From assembly GCF_041397485.1 (NCBI RefSeq), contig NZ_JAWKWO010000003.1, forward strand, positions 1-64,000: DNA of 64,000 nucleotides, read 5' to 3'. Of this stretch, positions 7,981 through 15,810 are shown one piece after another (position 1 is the stretch's first letter; the number at the start of each line of letters is the position of its first letter). The notes beneath the pieces were generated by a model, which saw only the letters and a program-made list of their open reading frames with translations, was not told the DNA's origin and did not search any database. A program made the position numbers and the translations under genes. The stretch is from Zhengella sp020637775. Lineage in GTDB: Bacteria > Pseudomonadota > Alphaproteobacteria > Rhizobiales > Rhizobiaceae.

Positions 7981-8075
7981 TTGTTCATTGTCGCTCCCGC
8001 AAGGGCCGGCCTCCACCGGACGCGGGTTTTCATGATCGAGTGCCGGCATGGCCGGCCGAAATGGAGTGAATGACG

Positions 8076-8444
8076 ATGGCACGTATTGCCGGTGTTAACA
8101 TCCCGACCAACAAGCGCGTTGTGATCGCGCTTCAGTACATTCACGGGATCGGGCCGAAGTTTGCCCAGGAAATCGTCGAGAAGTGCAACATCCCGGCCGA
8201 GCGCCGTGTGCACGAGCTGACCGACGCCGAGGTCTTGCAGGTTCGCGAAACCATCGACCGCGACTACCGGGTCGAGGGCGATCTGCGCCGTGAAGTGCAG
8301 CTCAACATCAAGCGCCTGATGGACCTTGGCTGCTACCGCGGCCTTCGCCATCGCCGTGGCCTGCCGGTGCGCGGCCAGCGGACCCACACCAATGCGCGTA
8401 CCCGCAAGGGTCCCGCCAAGGCGATCGCCGGCAAGAAGAAGTAA
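8076..8444 (+). CDS. rpsM: 30S ribosomal protein S13
   Basis: A 122-residue S13 starting MARIAGVNIPTNKRVVIAL. The ATG at 8076 is preferred over the in-frame ATG at 8070 because GGAGTGA ends just before 8070 and suits 8076. The conserved GLRHRRGLPVRGQRTHTNARTRKGP tail contacts P-site tRNA and 16S rRNA helices of the head. S13 forms bridge B1 with L5. Confidence 0.97.
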   Translation: MARIAGVNIPTNKRVVIALQYIHGIGPKFAQEIVEKCNIPAERRVHELTDAEVLQVRETIDRDYRVEGDLRREVQLNIKRLMDLGCYRGLRHRRGLPVRGQRTHTNARTRKGPAKAIAGKKK

Positions 8445-8467
8445 TCCGGAGCGGATGGGGCTGCGGA

Positions 8468-8489
8468 GCGCGGCGGGTTTCCCCCGCGC
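8468..8489 (+). other. GC hairpin between rpsM and rpsK
   Basis: GCGCGG and GGG pair with CCC and CCGCGC around a TTT loop, giving nine pairs with one bulged C. No T-tract follows. It lies in a 120-base spacer within the alpha operon. Confidence 0.35.
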
Positions 8490-8564
8490 CGCCGGGCCCG
8501 GTTCGTTTCAGGGGTGTAGCCGCCGGCATTACGGCGGTGCGGATATCATAGTGAAAGGAAGACC

Positions 8565-8954
8565 ATGGCCAAGGAAGCCGCTCGTGTTCGCCGCCGCGAA
8601 CGCAAGAACATCTCGTCGGGCGTCGCCCACGTGAATTCCACATTCAACAACACGATGATCACGATCACCGATGCCCAGGGCAACGCGATCGCCTGGTCGT
8701 CCGCTGGCGCCCAGGGTTTCAAAGGATCGCGCAAGTCGACCCCGTTTGCTGCCCAGGTTGCGGCCGAAGACTGTGCCAAGAAGGCTGCCGAGCACGGCAT
8801 GAAGACGCTTGAAGTGGAAGTTCGCGGTCCCGGCTCCGGCCGTGAATCGGCCCTGCGTGCCTTGCAGGCCGCCGGCTTCACCATCACGTCGATCCGCGAC
8901 GTGACGCCGATTCCGCACAATGGCTGCCGCCCGCGCAAGAAGCGCCGCGTCTGA
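8565..8954 (+). CDS. rpsK: 30S ribosomal protein S11
   Basis: A 129-residue S11 with HVNSTFNNTMITITDAQGN near residues 25-43, the GFKGSRKSTPFAAQ block and the C-terminal DVTPIPHNGCRPRKKRRV signature. S11 lies on the 30S platform near the Shine-Dalgarno helix. AAAGGAAG precedes the ATG. It is separated from rpoA by 109 bases that contain another hairpin. Confidence 0.98.
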   Translation: MAKEAARVRRRERKNISSGVAHVNSTFNNTMITITDAQGNAIAWSSAGAQGFKGSRKSTPFAAQVAAEDCAKKAAEHGMKTLEVEVRGPGSGRESALRALQAAGFTITSIRDVTPIPHNGCRPRKKRRV

Positions 8955-9017
8955 CGCGGCCCATTTGCCGCCTTCCGCATGAACGGGTTCGACCGGTCCT
9001 CTGCGGTTTCCATGTCG

Positions 9018-9042
9018 CCCCGCACGATTGGATGGTGCGGGG
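9018..9042 (+). other. Hairpin in the rpsK-rpoA spacer
   Basis: A perfect 8-bp stem (CCCCGCAC/GTGCGGGG) with a nine-base loop lies 22 bases ahead of the rpoA start. It leaves the GAAGGA ribosome binding site free. There is no T-run, so it is probably a processing or stability element rather than a terminator. Confidence 0.4.
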
Positions 9043-9063
9043 GCACCGGAAGGACAAGTCCAT

Positions 9064-10074
9064 ATGATCCAGAAGAACTGGCAAGAACTGATCAAGCCCA
9101 ATGGCGTGGAGTTCACGTCGAAGAAGGGCACCGTGACAACGCTCGTCGCCGAGCCGCTGGAGCGTGGCTTCGGCCTCACGCTCGGCAATGCGCTGCGCCG
9201 CGTGCTGCTGTCGTCGCTGCGTGGTGCAGCCGTCACGGCCGTGCAGATCGACGGCGTCCTGCATGAATTCTCCTCGATTGCCGGTGTGCGCGAGGACGTC
9301 ACCGACATCGTGCTCAACATCAAGGAAATCGCCATCCGCATGGAAGGCGAGGGCCCGAAGCGCATGGTCGTGCGCAAGCAGGGCCCGGGCATCGTGACGG
9401 CGGGCGATATCCAGACCGTGGGCGATGTGGAAATCCTCAATCCCGACCACGTGCTGTGCACGCTTGACCAGGGCGCGGAAATCCGCATGGAATTCACTGT
9501 CAATGCCGGAAAGGGCTATGTGCCTGCCGACCGCAACCGCTCGGAGGATTCCCCGATCGGCCTGATCCCGGTCGACAGCCTTTACTCGCCGGTGCGCAAG
9601 GTGTCCTACAAGGTCGAGAATACCCGCGAGGGCCAGGTTCTCGATTACGACAAGCTGAGCATGACGATCGAGACCGATGGTTCGATCTCCGGTGAAGACG
9701 CTGTGGCCTATGCTGCACGCATCCTGCAGGACCAGCTTTCGATCTTCGTCAATTTCGACGAGCCGCAGAAGGACCAGCCGGCCGAGCAGGTGACGGAGCT
9801 CGCCTTCAACCCGGCGCTGCTGAAGAAGGTGGACGAGCTGGAGTTGTCGGTGCGTTCGGCGAACTGCCTGAAGAACGACAACATCGTCTATATCGGCGAC
9901 CTGATCCAGAAGACCGAGGCGGAAATGCTGCGCACGCCGAATTTCGGCCGCAAGTCGCTCAACGAGATCAAGGAAGTGCTGGCTTCCATGGGGCTGCATC
10001 TCGGCATGGAAGTGCCGGACTGGCCGCCAGACAATATCGAGGACCTCGCCAAGCGCTACGAGGACCAGTATTGA
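9064..10074 (+). CDS. rpoA: RNA polymerase alpha subunit
   Basis: A 336-residue alpha subunit. The start MIQKNWQELIKPN at 9064 matches the family and has GAAGGA before it; an in-frame ATG at 9028 is rejected. The N-terminal domain (LTLGNALRRVLLSSL near residues 39-53) dimerises and nucleates core assembly. The C-terminal domain (ELSVRSANCLKNDNIVYIGD near 260-280) contacts UP elements and activators. It sits between rpsK and rplQ as usual, with a terminator-like hairpin just after it. Confidence 0.98.
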   Translation: MIQKNWQELIKPNGVEFTSKKGTVTTLVAEPLERGFGLTLGNALRRVLLSSLRGAAVTAVQIDGVLHEFSSIAGVREDVTDIVLNIKEIAIRMEGEGPKRMVVRKQGPGIVTAGDIQTVGDVEILNPDHVLCTLDQGAEIRMEFTVNAGKGYVPADRNRSEDSPIGLIPVDSLYSPVRKVSYKVENTREGQVLDYDKLSMTIETDGSISGEDAVAYAARILQDQLSIFVNFDEPQKDQPAEQVTELAFNPALLKKVDELELSVRSANCLKNDNIVYIGDLIQKTEAEMLRTPNFGRKSLNEIKEVLASMGLHLGMEVPDWPPDNIEDLAKRYEDQY

Positions 10075-10081
10075 GACATGC

Positions 10082-10110
10082 CCGCCGGGGCCAGCCCCGG
10101 CGGTTCTTTT
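10082..10110 (+). terminator. Terminator-like hairpin between rpoA and rplQ
   Basis: CCGCCGGGG at 10082-10090 pairs with CCCCGGCGG at 10095-10103 around a CCAG loop, followed by TTCTTTT. This has all the parts of an intrinsic terminator although rplQ follows on the same strand. It probably causes partial termination and lowers rplQ relative to rpoA. Confidence 0.6.
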
Positions 10111-10180
10111 CGAAAATGACCAACAGGACCGCGTTCTCAAGACCTAGGGCGCGGACACATCCCACGAAGGAGAAGGCATC

Positions 10181-10609
10181 ATGAGACACGGTAACGCGCA
10201 TCGCAAACTGAACCGCACCCACAGCCACCGCAAGGCGATGTTCGCCAACATGGCGGCCAGCCTGATCGAGCACGAGCAGATCGTCACGACCTTGCCCAAG
10301 GCCAAGGAACTGCGTTCCATCGTCGACAAGCTGATCACGCTGGGCAAGCGCGGCGACCTGCATGCCCGCCGCCAGGCGATCTCCCGCATTCGCGACGTGC
10401 AGCAGGTCAAGAAGCTGTTCGATGTTCTCGGTCCCCGCTACCAGGAGCGCAATGGCGGCTATACCCGCGTGCTCAAGGCCGGTTTCCGCTATGGCGACAA
10501 TGCGCCGATGGCCGTGATCGAGCTGGTGGACCGCGATGTCGACGCCAAGGGCGCTGCCGACCGCGCCCGCGTGGAAGCCGAAGCGGCTGCCGAGGGCGAA
10601 GAGGCCTGA
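10181..10609 (+). CDS. rplQ: 50S ribosomal protein L17
   Basis: A 142-residue L17 starting MRHGNAHRKLNRTHSHRKAM, the family signature, with the ITTLPKAKELR-like region as IVTTLPKAKELRSIVDKLITL. The acidic, alanine-rich tail after residue 122 is common in alphaproteobacteria. AAGGAG precedes the ATG. It is the last ribosomal gene in the cluster and is followed by a strong terminator. Confidence 0.97.
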   Translation: MRHGNAHRKLNRTHSHRKAMFANMAASLIEHEQIVTTLPKAKELRSIVDKLITLGKRGDLHARRQAISRIRDVQQVKKLFDVLGPRYQERNGGYTRVLKAGFRYGDNAPMAVIELVDRDVDAKGAADRARVEAEAAAEGEEA

Positions 10610-10639
10610 TCGCCGCTTCCTCCGTGAATGCCGACAGGA

Positions 10640-10667
10640 GCCGCTCCGGAAACGGGGCGGCTTTTTT
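10640..10667 (+). terminator. Intrinsic terminator after rplQ
   Basis: A 9-bp stem (GCCGCTCCG/CGGGGCGGC with one G-T pair) is closed by a GAAA tetraloop and followed by six T. It ends the ribosomal-protein transcript. Confidence 0.88.
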
Positions 10668-10809
10668 CGTGCGGCAAGGTCGGGCATCGTCCGATGTGTG
10701 CGATTTCGCCGCGGCCGTGCCGCTGTGTCCTCAAATGGTCGAAGTGACGGGCAAGACTTGATACGGTCCGAATCGCGGATCGAGGTTCACGAAAAAGGAG
10801 TTTCCGGGC

Positions 10810-12318
10810 ATGGCGCGTTTGGCTTCCCGAGTGCTGGTGGGTCTGGTGGTGTTCTTCGGCTTGCTTGTCGGCGCACAGGCCGAGGGCGAAGGTGGTGTGC
10901 GTGAACTGCTGGGGCAGTTGCTGCGCGGCACGCAACAGGAGACCGCCGGCGGCGGGCAGGCTGCCGGGGCGCCGGTGACGGCGGACGGCAAGCGGTTGCC
11001 ATTCGGGCGGGCAGAGATGGAACTTTCATTTGCGCCGCTGGTGAAGAGGACCGCGCCGGCAGTCGTCAATGTCTATGCCAAGTCGACAGTCCGTCAGCCG
11101 GTCTCTCCGTTTGCCGGCGATCCCTTCTTCGAACAGTTCTTCGGTGGCGGACGGCCCTCGCGTCCGCGCGTCCAGCAGTCGCTCGGATCCGGCGTCATCG
11201 TGGATGCATCGGGCCTCGTCGTCACGAATTACCATGTCATCCGTGACGGGGATGAAGTGAAGGTTGCGCTCGCCGATGGCCGCGAGTTTGAAAGCAAGGT
11301 GCTGCTGAAGGACGAGAGCGTGGATCTGGCCGTGCTCAAGATCGATTCCGACCGGCCCTTGCCGTTCCTGCAAATGGGGGATTCGGATGCGCTGGAGGTG
11401 GGCGATCTGGTTCTTGCCATCGGCAACCCGTTCGGCGTCGGCCAGACGACCACATCCGGCATCGTCTCGGCGCTTGCGCGCTCGCATATCGGCGTTACGG
11501 ATTTCGGCTTCTTCATCCAGACCGACGCGGCGATCAATCCGGGCAATTCCGGTGGCGCGCTGATCAACATGGCCGGCGATCTCGTCGGAATCAACACGGC
11601 GATCTTCACACGATCGGGTGGCTCCAACGGCATCGGTTTTGCCATTCCCTCCATCATGGTGAAGGCGGTGGTGAACGTGGCGCGCAACGGGGGCGATTAT
11701 TTCGAGCGTCCGTGGCTGGGCGCTGCCTTCGCTCCGGTCAATGCGCAGACGGCAGAGGCGCTGGGAATGGATTTTCCCACCGGGGCACTTGTCGAAAACA
11801 TCGCGCCCGGAAGCCCGGCCGAAAAGGCGGCGCTGAAACCGGGCGATGTGCTGCTGGCGATGAACGGGCGGGCGATCGAAAACCCCGATGCGCTCGGCTA
11901 CCGGCTGGCCACAGAAAGTGCGGGGGCGCGGGTGGATTTCCAGGTTCTGCGGCGCGGACGCATGGAAAGCGTGGCGGTGACGCTCGAACGCGCTCCGGAA
12001 GGCATGAGCGCGACCAGCACCGTGCAGATCGAGGGCGACAGCCCGTTTGCCGGCGCAACCGTTTCGGAACTGTCGCCGCGCCTTGCCCAGAAACTGCGGC
12101 TGCCCGAAAGCCGCAAGGGCGTGGTGATTACCGAGACGGCCCGCAATTCGCCATCGGCGCGGTTCGGCCTGCGGCCGGGCGATATCGTGGTGGAGGTCAA
12201 TGGAGAGGACATCCGCAATGCCGATCAGTTGAACAGGGTGGCCATGGAGCGCAGCCGCTGGTGGCGCTTCTCCATCGAGCGCAATGGCCAGATCCTGCGC
12301 CAGGTTCTGCGATACTGA
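10810..12318 (+). CDS. Periplasmic DegP/DegQ-family serine endoprotease
   Basis: A 502-residue Do-like protease with a signal peptide (cleavage near residues 23-24 after GAQA). The trypsin-like domain shows the triad as His142 in TNYHVI, Asp172 in DLAVLKI and Ser247 in GNSGGAL. Two PDZ domains follow, the first around residues 300-390 and the second around 410-500. It degrades or refolds damaged envelope proteins. It lies 200 bases downstream of rplQ on its own and ends nine bases before rarA, so the two are probably cotranscribed. DegP and DegQ cannot be told apart from this sequence alone. Confidence 0.93.
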   Translation: MARLASRVLVGLVVFFGLLVGAQAEGEGGVRELLGQLLRGTQQETAGGGQAAGAPVTADGKRLPFGRAEMELSFAPLVKRTAPAVVNVYAKSTVRQPVSPFAGDPFFEQFFGGGRPSRPRVQQSLGSGVIVDASGLVVTNYHVIRDGDEVKVALADGREFESKVLLKDESVDLAVLKIDSDRPLPFLQMGDSDALEVGDLVLAIGNPFGVGQTTTSGIVSALARSHIGVTDFGFFIQTDAAINPGNSGGALINMAGDLVGINTAIFTRSGGSNGIGFAIPSIMVKAVVNVARNGGDYFERPWLGAAFAPVNAQTAEALGMDFPTGALVENIAPGSPAEKAALKPGDVLLAMNGRAIENPDALGYRLATESAGARVDFQVLRRGRMESVAVTLERAPEGMSATSTVQIEGDSPFAGATVSELSPRLAQKLRLPESRKGVVITETARNSPSARFGLRPGDIVVEVNGEDIRNADQLNRVAMERSRWWRFSIERNGQILRQVLRY

Positions 12319-12326
12319 CCGCTTCC

Positions 12327-13640
12327 ATGGCCGACCTGTTCTCAGACCAGCCGCAGGCGCAGGAAGCACGGACGGGACGCCCGCTGGCCGACCGGTTGCG
12401 TCCGGCAAGCCTGGCCGATGTGACGGGACAGGACCACCTGACCGGGCCGGATGGCGTGCTCACACGCATGATCCGTTCCGGTTCGCTCGGCTCGATGATC
12501 TTCTGGGGGCCGCCGGGCACCGGCAAGACCACCGTGGCCCGGCTGCTGGCGGGCGAGACCGATCTCGCCTTCGAGCAGATCTCGGCCATCTTCTCCGGTG
12601 TGGCGGATCTCAAGAAGGTTTTCGATACAGCCCGGATGCGGCGCGGCAATGGCCGGCAGACCCTGCTGTTCGTCGATGAAATCCACCGGTTCAACCGTGC
12701 CCAGCAGGACAGTTTCCTGCCGGTCATGGAAGACGGCACGGTCATTCTTGTCGGTGCGACGACGGAAAACCCTTCCTTCGAGCTCAACGCGGCGCTTCTT
12801 TCACGGGCCCGGGTGCTGAGCTTCAAGCCGCATGATGCGGCGAGCCTGGAACATCTGCTGGAGCGGGCGGAGAAGACCGAGGCAAGGGCGCTGCCGCTGG
12901 ACGAGGGCGCGCGGGCGTCGCTGATCCGCATGGCCGATGGTGACGGGCGCGCGGTGCTGACGCTGGCCGAGGAGGTCTGGCGGGCCGCCGGGGAGGGCGA
13001 GGTGTTCGACCAGGAAGGGCTGCAGCGCGTGGTGCAGCGCCGCGCGCCGGTCTATGACAAGAGCCAGGACGGCCATTACAACCTGATTTCGGCGCTGCAC
13101 AAATCGGTGCGCGGGTCGGATCCCGATGCCGCGCTCTATTATCTCTCGCGGATGCTGGATGCCGGTGAAACGCCGCTGTTCGTGGCGCGCCGGCTGGTGC
13201 GCATGGCGGTGGAGGATATCGGGCTTGCAGACCCCCAGGCGCTGGTCATCGCCAACGCGGCCAAGGATGCCTATGATTTCCTCGGTTCGCCGGAAGGCGA
13301 ACTGGCGCTGGTGCAAGCCTGCGTCTATCTCGCGACCGCGCCGAAATCCAATGCCGTCTACGTGGCGCACAAGGCGGCCATGCGCGCGGCAAGGGAGCAC
13401 GGCTCGCTGCTGCCGCCGGCGCATATCCTCAACGCACCGACGCGGCTGATGAAGGAAGAGGGCTACGGTTCCGGCTATCGCTACGACCATGATGAGCCGG
13501 ACGCCTTTTCCGGGCAGGATTATTTTCCCGAGGCGATGGGACGGCAAAGCTACTACAATCCGCCCGACCGGGGATTCGAACGTGAAATCCGCAAGCGGCT
13601 GGACTGGTGGGCCAGACTCCGGCGCGAGCGCAAGGGCTGA
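12327..13640 (+). CDS. rarA: Replication-associated AAA+ ATPase RarA (MgsA)
   Basis: A 437-residue AAA+ protein of the clamp-loader class that acts at stalled replication forks. Walker A GPPGTGKTT is at 61-69, Walker B LLFVDEIHRF follows at 113-122, and sensor 1 VGATTENPSFELN is clear. The C-terminal tetramerisation domain contains KSVRGSDPDAALYYLSRML. The ATG at 12327 is chosen because it starts nine bases after the protease stop and gives the family N-terminus MADLFSD; the longer open frame upstream runs antiparallel in frame through the protease gene and is not coding. Confidence 0.95.
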   Translation: MADLFSDQPQAQEARTGRPLADRLRPASLADVTGQDHLTGPDGVLTRMIRSGSLGSMIFWGPPGTGKTTVARLLAGETDLAFEQISAIFSGVADLKKVFDTARMRRGNGRQTLLFVDEIHRFNRAQQDSFLPVMEDGTVILVGATTENPSFELNAALLSRARVLSFKPHDAASLEHLLERAEKTEARALPLDEGARASLIRMADGDGRAVLTLAEEVWRAAGEGEVFDQEGLQRVVQRRAPVYDKSQDGHYNLISALHKSVRGSDPDAALYYLSRMLDAGETPLFVARRLVRMAVEDIGLADPQALVIANAAKDAYDFLGSPEGELALVQACVYLATAPKSNAVYVAHKAAMRAAREHGSLLPPAHILNAPTRLMKEEGYGSGYRYDHDEPDAFSGQDYFPEAMGRQSYYNPPDRGFEREIRKRLDWWARLRRERKG

Positions 13641-13657
13641 TCGCGGAAGGACATGGC

Positions 13658-13900
13658 ATGACCAGGCTGGCTGATCTCATCGGAGCGATTCCATGGCCCA
13701 CGCTCATCATCATCGCGGTGCTGATCGGCGGCGCACCCTTCCTGCCGGAACCGCATCTCGTCGAGAAGGCCCGCTGGCTGATCGAGGGACATCCGTTCCG
13801 GCCCATCGACTGGTTCGACATTCTCTGGCACGTCTGGCCCTTTGCTCTGATCGCGGTCAAGCTTGCCGGTGCGCGCGGCCGGCGGCAGGCTGGCGATTGA
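13658..13900 (+). CDS. Small membrane protein, conserved, function unknown
   Basis: An 80-residue protein with one clear hydrophobic segment near residues 12-28 (PWPTLIIIAVLIGGAPFLP) and a second at about 58-72 (WHVWPFALIAVKLAG). The motif PEPHLVEKARWL between them is recognisable in a family sometimes named RND transporter in databases, which its size does not support. The start at 13658 has GGAAGG upstream. It follows rarA by 17 bases. Confidence 0.7.
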   Translation: MTRLADLIGAIPWPTLIIIAVLIGGAPFLPEPHLVEKARWLIEGHPFRPIDWFDILWHVWPFALIAVKLAGARGRRQAGD

Positions 13901-13964
13901 CGCCGGTCAAGGCGCGGGTCCGCCTTGTCTGGCAGTTGTTGCCAAAGGTCAAAGGAGGCTCACC

Positions 13965-14246
13965 ATGAGACTGTCCGCAGCCCTCGTATCGGTTTTCGTC
14001 ATCGCCGGCACCGCCGGTGCTTTTGCCCAGACCGACTATCCGTGGCTCAAGGAGATCAGTTCGCAGGCGGCGGGCGAGCTGGATTGCGAGGTGGAGTATT
14101 TCCTCAACGCCCGGGAAGGCGATCTCGGCGGCAAGCCGGCGCAGGAAGCGCGCATCCAGTGCCGGGACGGACGCCGGTTCGATGCGGTGCGCGAATCCAC
14201 CGAAGGCCCGTTCCGTTTCCTGGCCTGCGAAACCCAGGTCTGCTGA
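13965..14246 (+). CDS. Small secreted protein, unknown function
   Basis: A 93-residue protein with a signal peptide (MRLSAALVSVFVIAGTAGAFAQ). The mature part of about 70 residues has four cysteines, at LDCEV, IQCRD, LACET and the final VC, which could form two disulphides in the periplasm. AAAGGAGG lies seven bases before the ATG, a strong ribosome binding site. It lies 12 bases ahead of the HemG-like gene. No family is recognised. Confidence 0.65.
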   Translation: MRLSAALVSVFVIAGTAGAFAQTDYPWLKEISSQAAGELDCEVEYFLNAREGDLGGKPAQEARIQCRDGRRFDAVRESTEGPFRFLACETQVC

Positions 14247-14258
14247 GGGAGATATGCC

Positions 14259-14786
14259 ATGCATGTGATCGTCATCTACGCCACGGTGGAAGGCCAGACA
14301 CGCAAGATCGCCCGGCATGTGGCCGGTACCGTGCAGAGCCTGGGCCACGACGTGACCGTCTATGACGCGGCGGACCTGGAGGATGTCGACGTCGCCATGG
14401 CCGATGCGCTGATCGCGGCGGCGCCTATCCATATCGGGCGGTTTCCCGCGCCCTTCGTGCAGTGGATCGCGGATCACGCCAATGCCTTGAACGGGCGCAA
14501 GACCGCCTTCGTGTCGGTCTCGCTGGGCATGGCGTCGCAGTTCGAGGCGGAAAAGCGCGAGGTGGCGGCAATGGCGGACGCGTTTTTCGCGGAAACAGGC
14601 TGGCATCCCGCCGCCGTCCACCATGCCGCCGGGGCGCTGCGTTACACGAAATACGATTTCCTGAAGCGCTTGCTCATGCGCCATATCGCGGCAAAGGAAG
14701 GCGGCGATGTGGATACATCCGAGGACCACGAATATACCGACTGGGAAGCCCTCGCCGCATTCGTGCAGGATGTCCTGGCCGATTGA
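14259..14786 (+). CDS. HemG-like flavodoxin, menaquinone-dependent protoporphyrinogen oxidase family
   Basis: A 175-residue flavodoxin-fold protein. The FMN phosphate loop is YATVEGQTRKIA near residues 8-19. The C-terminal half matches E. coli HemG closely from memory: AGALRYTKYDFLKRLLMRHI, then GGDVDTSEDHEYTDWEAL corresponding to the HemG AGALRY...GGETDT...YTDWE blocks. HemG oxidises protoporphyrinogen IX to protoporphyrin IX with quinone as acceptor. Many alphaproteobacteria use HemJ instead, so its role here could be a second enzyme or another flavodoxin function. Confidence 0.8.
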   Translation: MHVIVIYATVEGQTRKIARHVAGTVQSLGHDVTVYDAADLEDVDVAMADALIAAAPIHIGRFPAPFVQWIADHANALNGRKTAFVSVSLGMASQFEAEKREVAAMADAFFAETGWHPAAVHHAAGALRYTKYDFLKRLLMRHIAAKEGGDVDTSEDHEYTDWEALAAFVQDVLAD

Positions 14787-14813
14787 ACGCTCCGGCCAGG
14801 TCTGGCGCGCCCA

Positions 14814-15275
14814 TCACGAAACCGGGACATTCCCGCGGCGTGGCCTCTTGTCCGGCATGGGACGGGGCGGTTCGGCCGCGGCCGGTTCCGCGCCCTGAAG
14901 CCGCAGCTTGATGACGACCGGGTTGGGTGTGTGATCCAGCGCGGCGCCGGTGGCCACGTCCACGCCCATGCCGACGACGCCGCCCGCCACGATGTTGCCT
15001 GCAAACCCTGCCGCGCCGCCGCCCGAGACCTTCGTGCCCACGTCAACGCTTTCCGTGACGTAGCCCTCCTTGCTGGCGGTGACGGTAAACTGGTCGCGCC
15101 GGGCGACATTTACGGTGCAGGGCATGGCGTTGCACCGGTGGCCGAGACTTGTCGTCACGGTGGCGTCGTCCGGTTCGACCAGGATGCGGACATCCTCGGT
15201 GGTGCCGCGAACCATGGTTCCACACCCGGCCAGGGTGGTGCAAGCCATCGCAAGTGCTGCAATTTTCGGTAACAT
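14814..15275 (-). CDS. Lipoprotein with a PEGA-like domain
   Basis: A 153-residue predicted lipoprotein. The start at 15275 is preferred over 15287 because GGGGA lies just upstream. The lipobox is LAGC with the lipidated Cys at 18. The mature part has ILVEPDDATVTTSLGHRC, TPC-like MPCTVNVARRDQFTVTASKEGY, which resembles PEGA-type extracellular beta domains, and then a glycine-rich hydrophobic stretch near residues 84-105. It lies alone on the minus strand between hemG-like and crcB genes. Function is unknown; outer-membrane or periplasmic anchoring is inferred. Confidence 0.75.
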   Translation of the reverse strand: MLPKIAALAMACTTLAGCGTMVRGTTEDVRILVEPDDATVTTSLGHRCNAMPCTVNVARRDQFTVTASKEGYVTESVDVGTKVSGGGAAGFAGNIVAGGVVGMGVDVATGAALDHTPNPVVIKLRLQGAEPAAAEPPRPMPDKRPRRGNVPVS

Positions 15276-15392
15276 CAAATCCCCCATGAAGCCCACAGGG
15301 TTGTGGTTATCCGTGTGGCCGGGGATTGTCGAGACAAGGTCGACAGCATTCAGTGCTTCACCGCAGGTGGAGAAACGTTTATCAACAGGTCC

Positions 15393-15776
15393 ATGCTGCA
15401 TCTGTTTCTCGTTGCCCTTGGCGGGGCCATCGGCGCATCTCTGAGGCATCTGACAGGCCAGGCCCTTCTGCGCCTCGCCGGGCCGGGTTTTCCGCATGGC
15501 ACCATGGCCGTGAACATCGCGGGTTCCTTCGTCATGGGGCTTTTCATTGCCTGGCTGACGCGGCGCAGCGGCGGCAGCAGCAACGAGTTGCGCCTGTTCG
15601 TGGCGACGGGGCTGCTTGGCGGCTTCACCACGTTTTCCGCCTTCTCGCTTGATGTGGCCGTGCTGTGGGAGCGGGGTCAGGGCCTGGCGGCGGCGATGTA
15701 TGTTTTCGGGTCGGTTGCGCTGTCCATCGCGGCGCTTTTTACCGGTTTGTGGCTCGCAAGAAGTGTTGCAGGGTGA
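15393..15776 (+). CDS. crcB: Fluoride channel CrcB/Fluc
   Basis: A 127-residue four-helix membrane protein, typical Fluc length. Family motifs are GGAIGASLRH at residues 9-18, NIAGSFVMG near 36-44 and GLLGGFTTFSAFSLD near 72-86, the last carrying the phenylalanine and serine/threonine track of the fluoride pore. It works as an antiparallel dimer exporting fluoride. The start MLHLFLVALGG at 15393 gives the standard N-terminus. No fluoride riboswitch is visible upstream. Confidence 0.95.
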   Translation: MLHLFLVALGGAIGASLRHLTGQALLRLAGPGFPHGTMAVNIAGSFVMGLFIAWLTRRSGGSSNELRLFVATGLLGGFTTFSAFSLDVAVLWERGQGLAAAMYVFGSVALSIAALFTGLWLARSVAG

Positions 15777-15810
15777 TATGGGCGGCGCTTCTGGCGAATG
15801 AGGACAGGTT

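Noticed and set aside
11026..12408. A 460-codon open frame on the minus strand across the DegP-type gene
   Set aside because: It is antisense to a clear protease gene. Long opposite-strand frames are common in GC-rich DNA with strong third-position bias, and its translation shows no family motifs.
15276..15392. Fluoride riboswitch ahead of crcB
   Set aside because: The conserved GGNGAUGGNGUUCCNCC-type core is absent, and the leader shows no matching pseudoknot.
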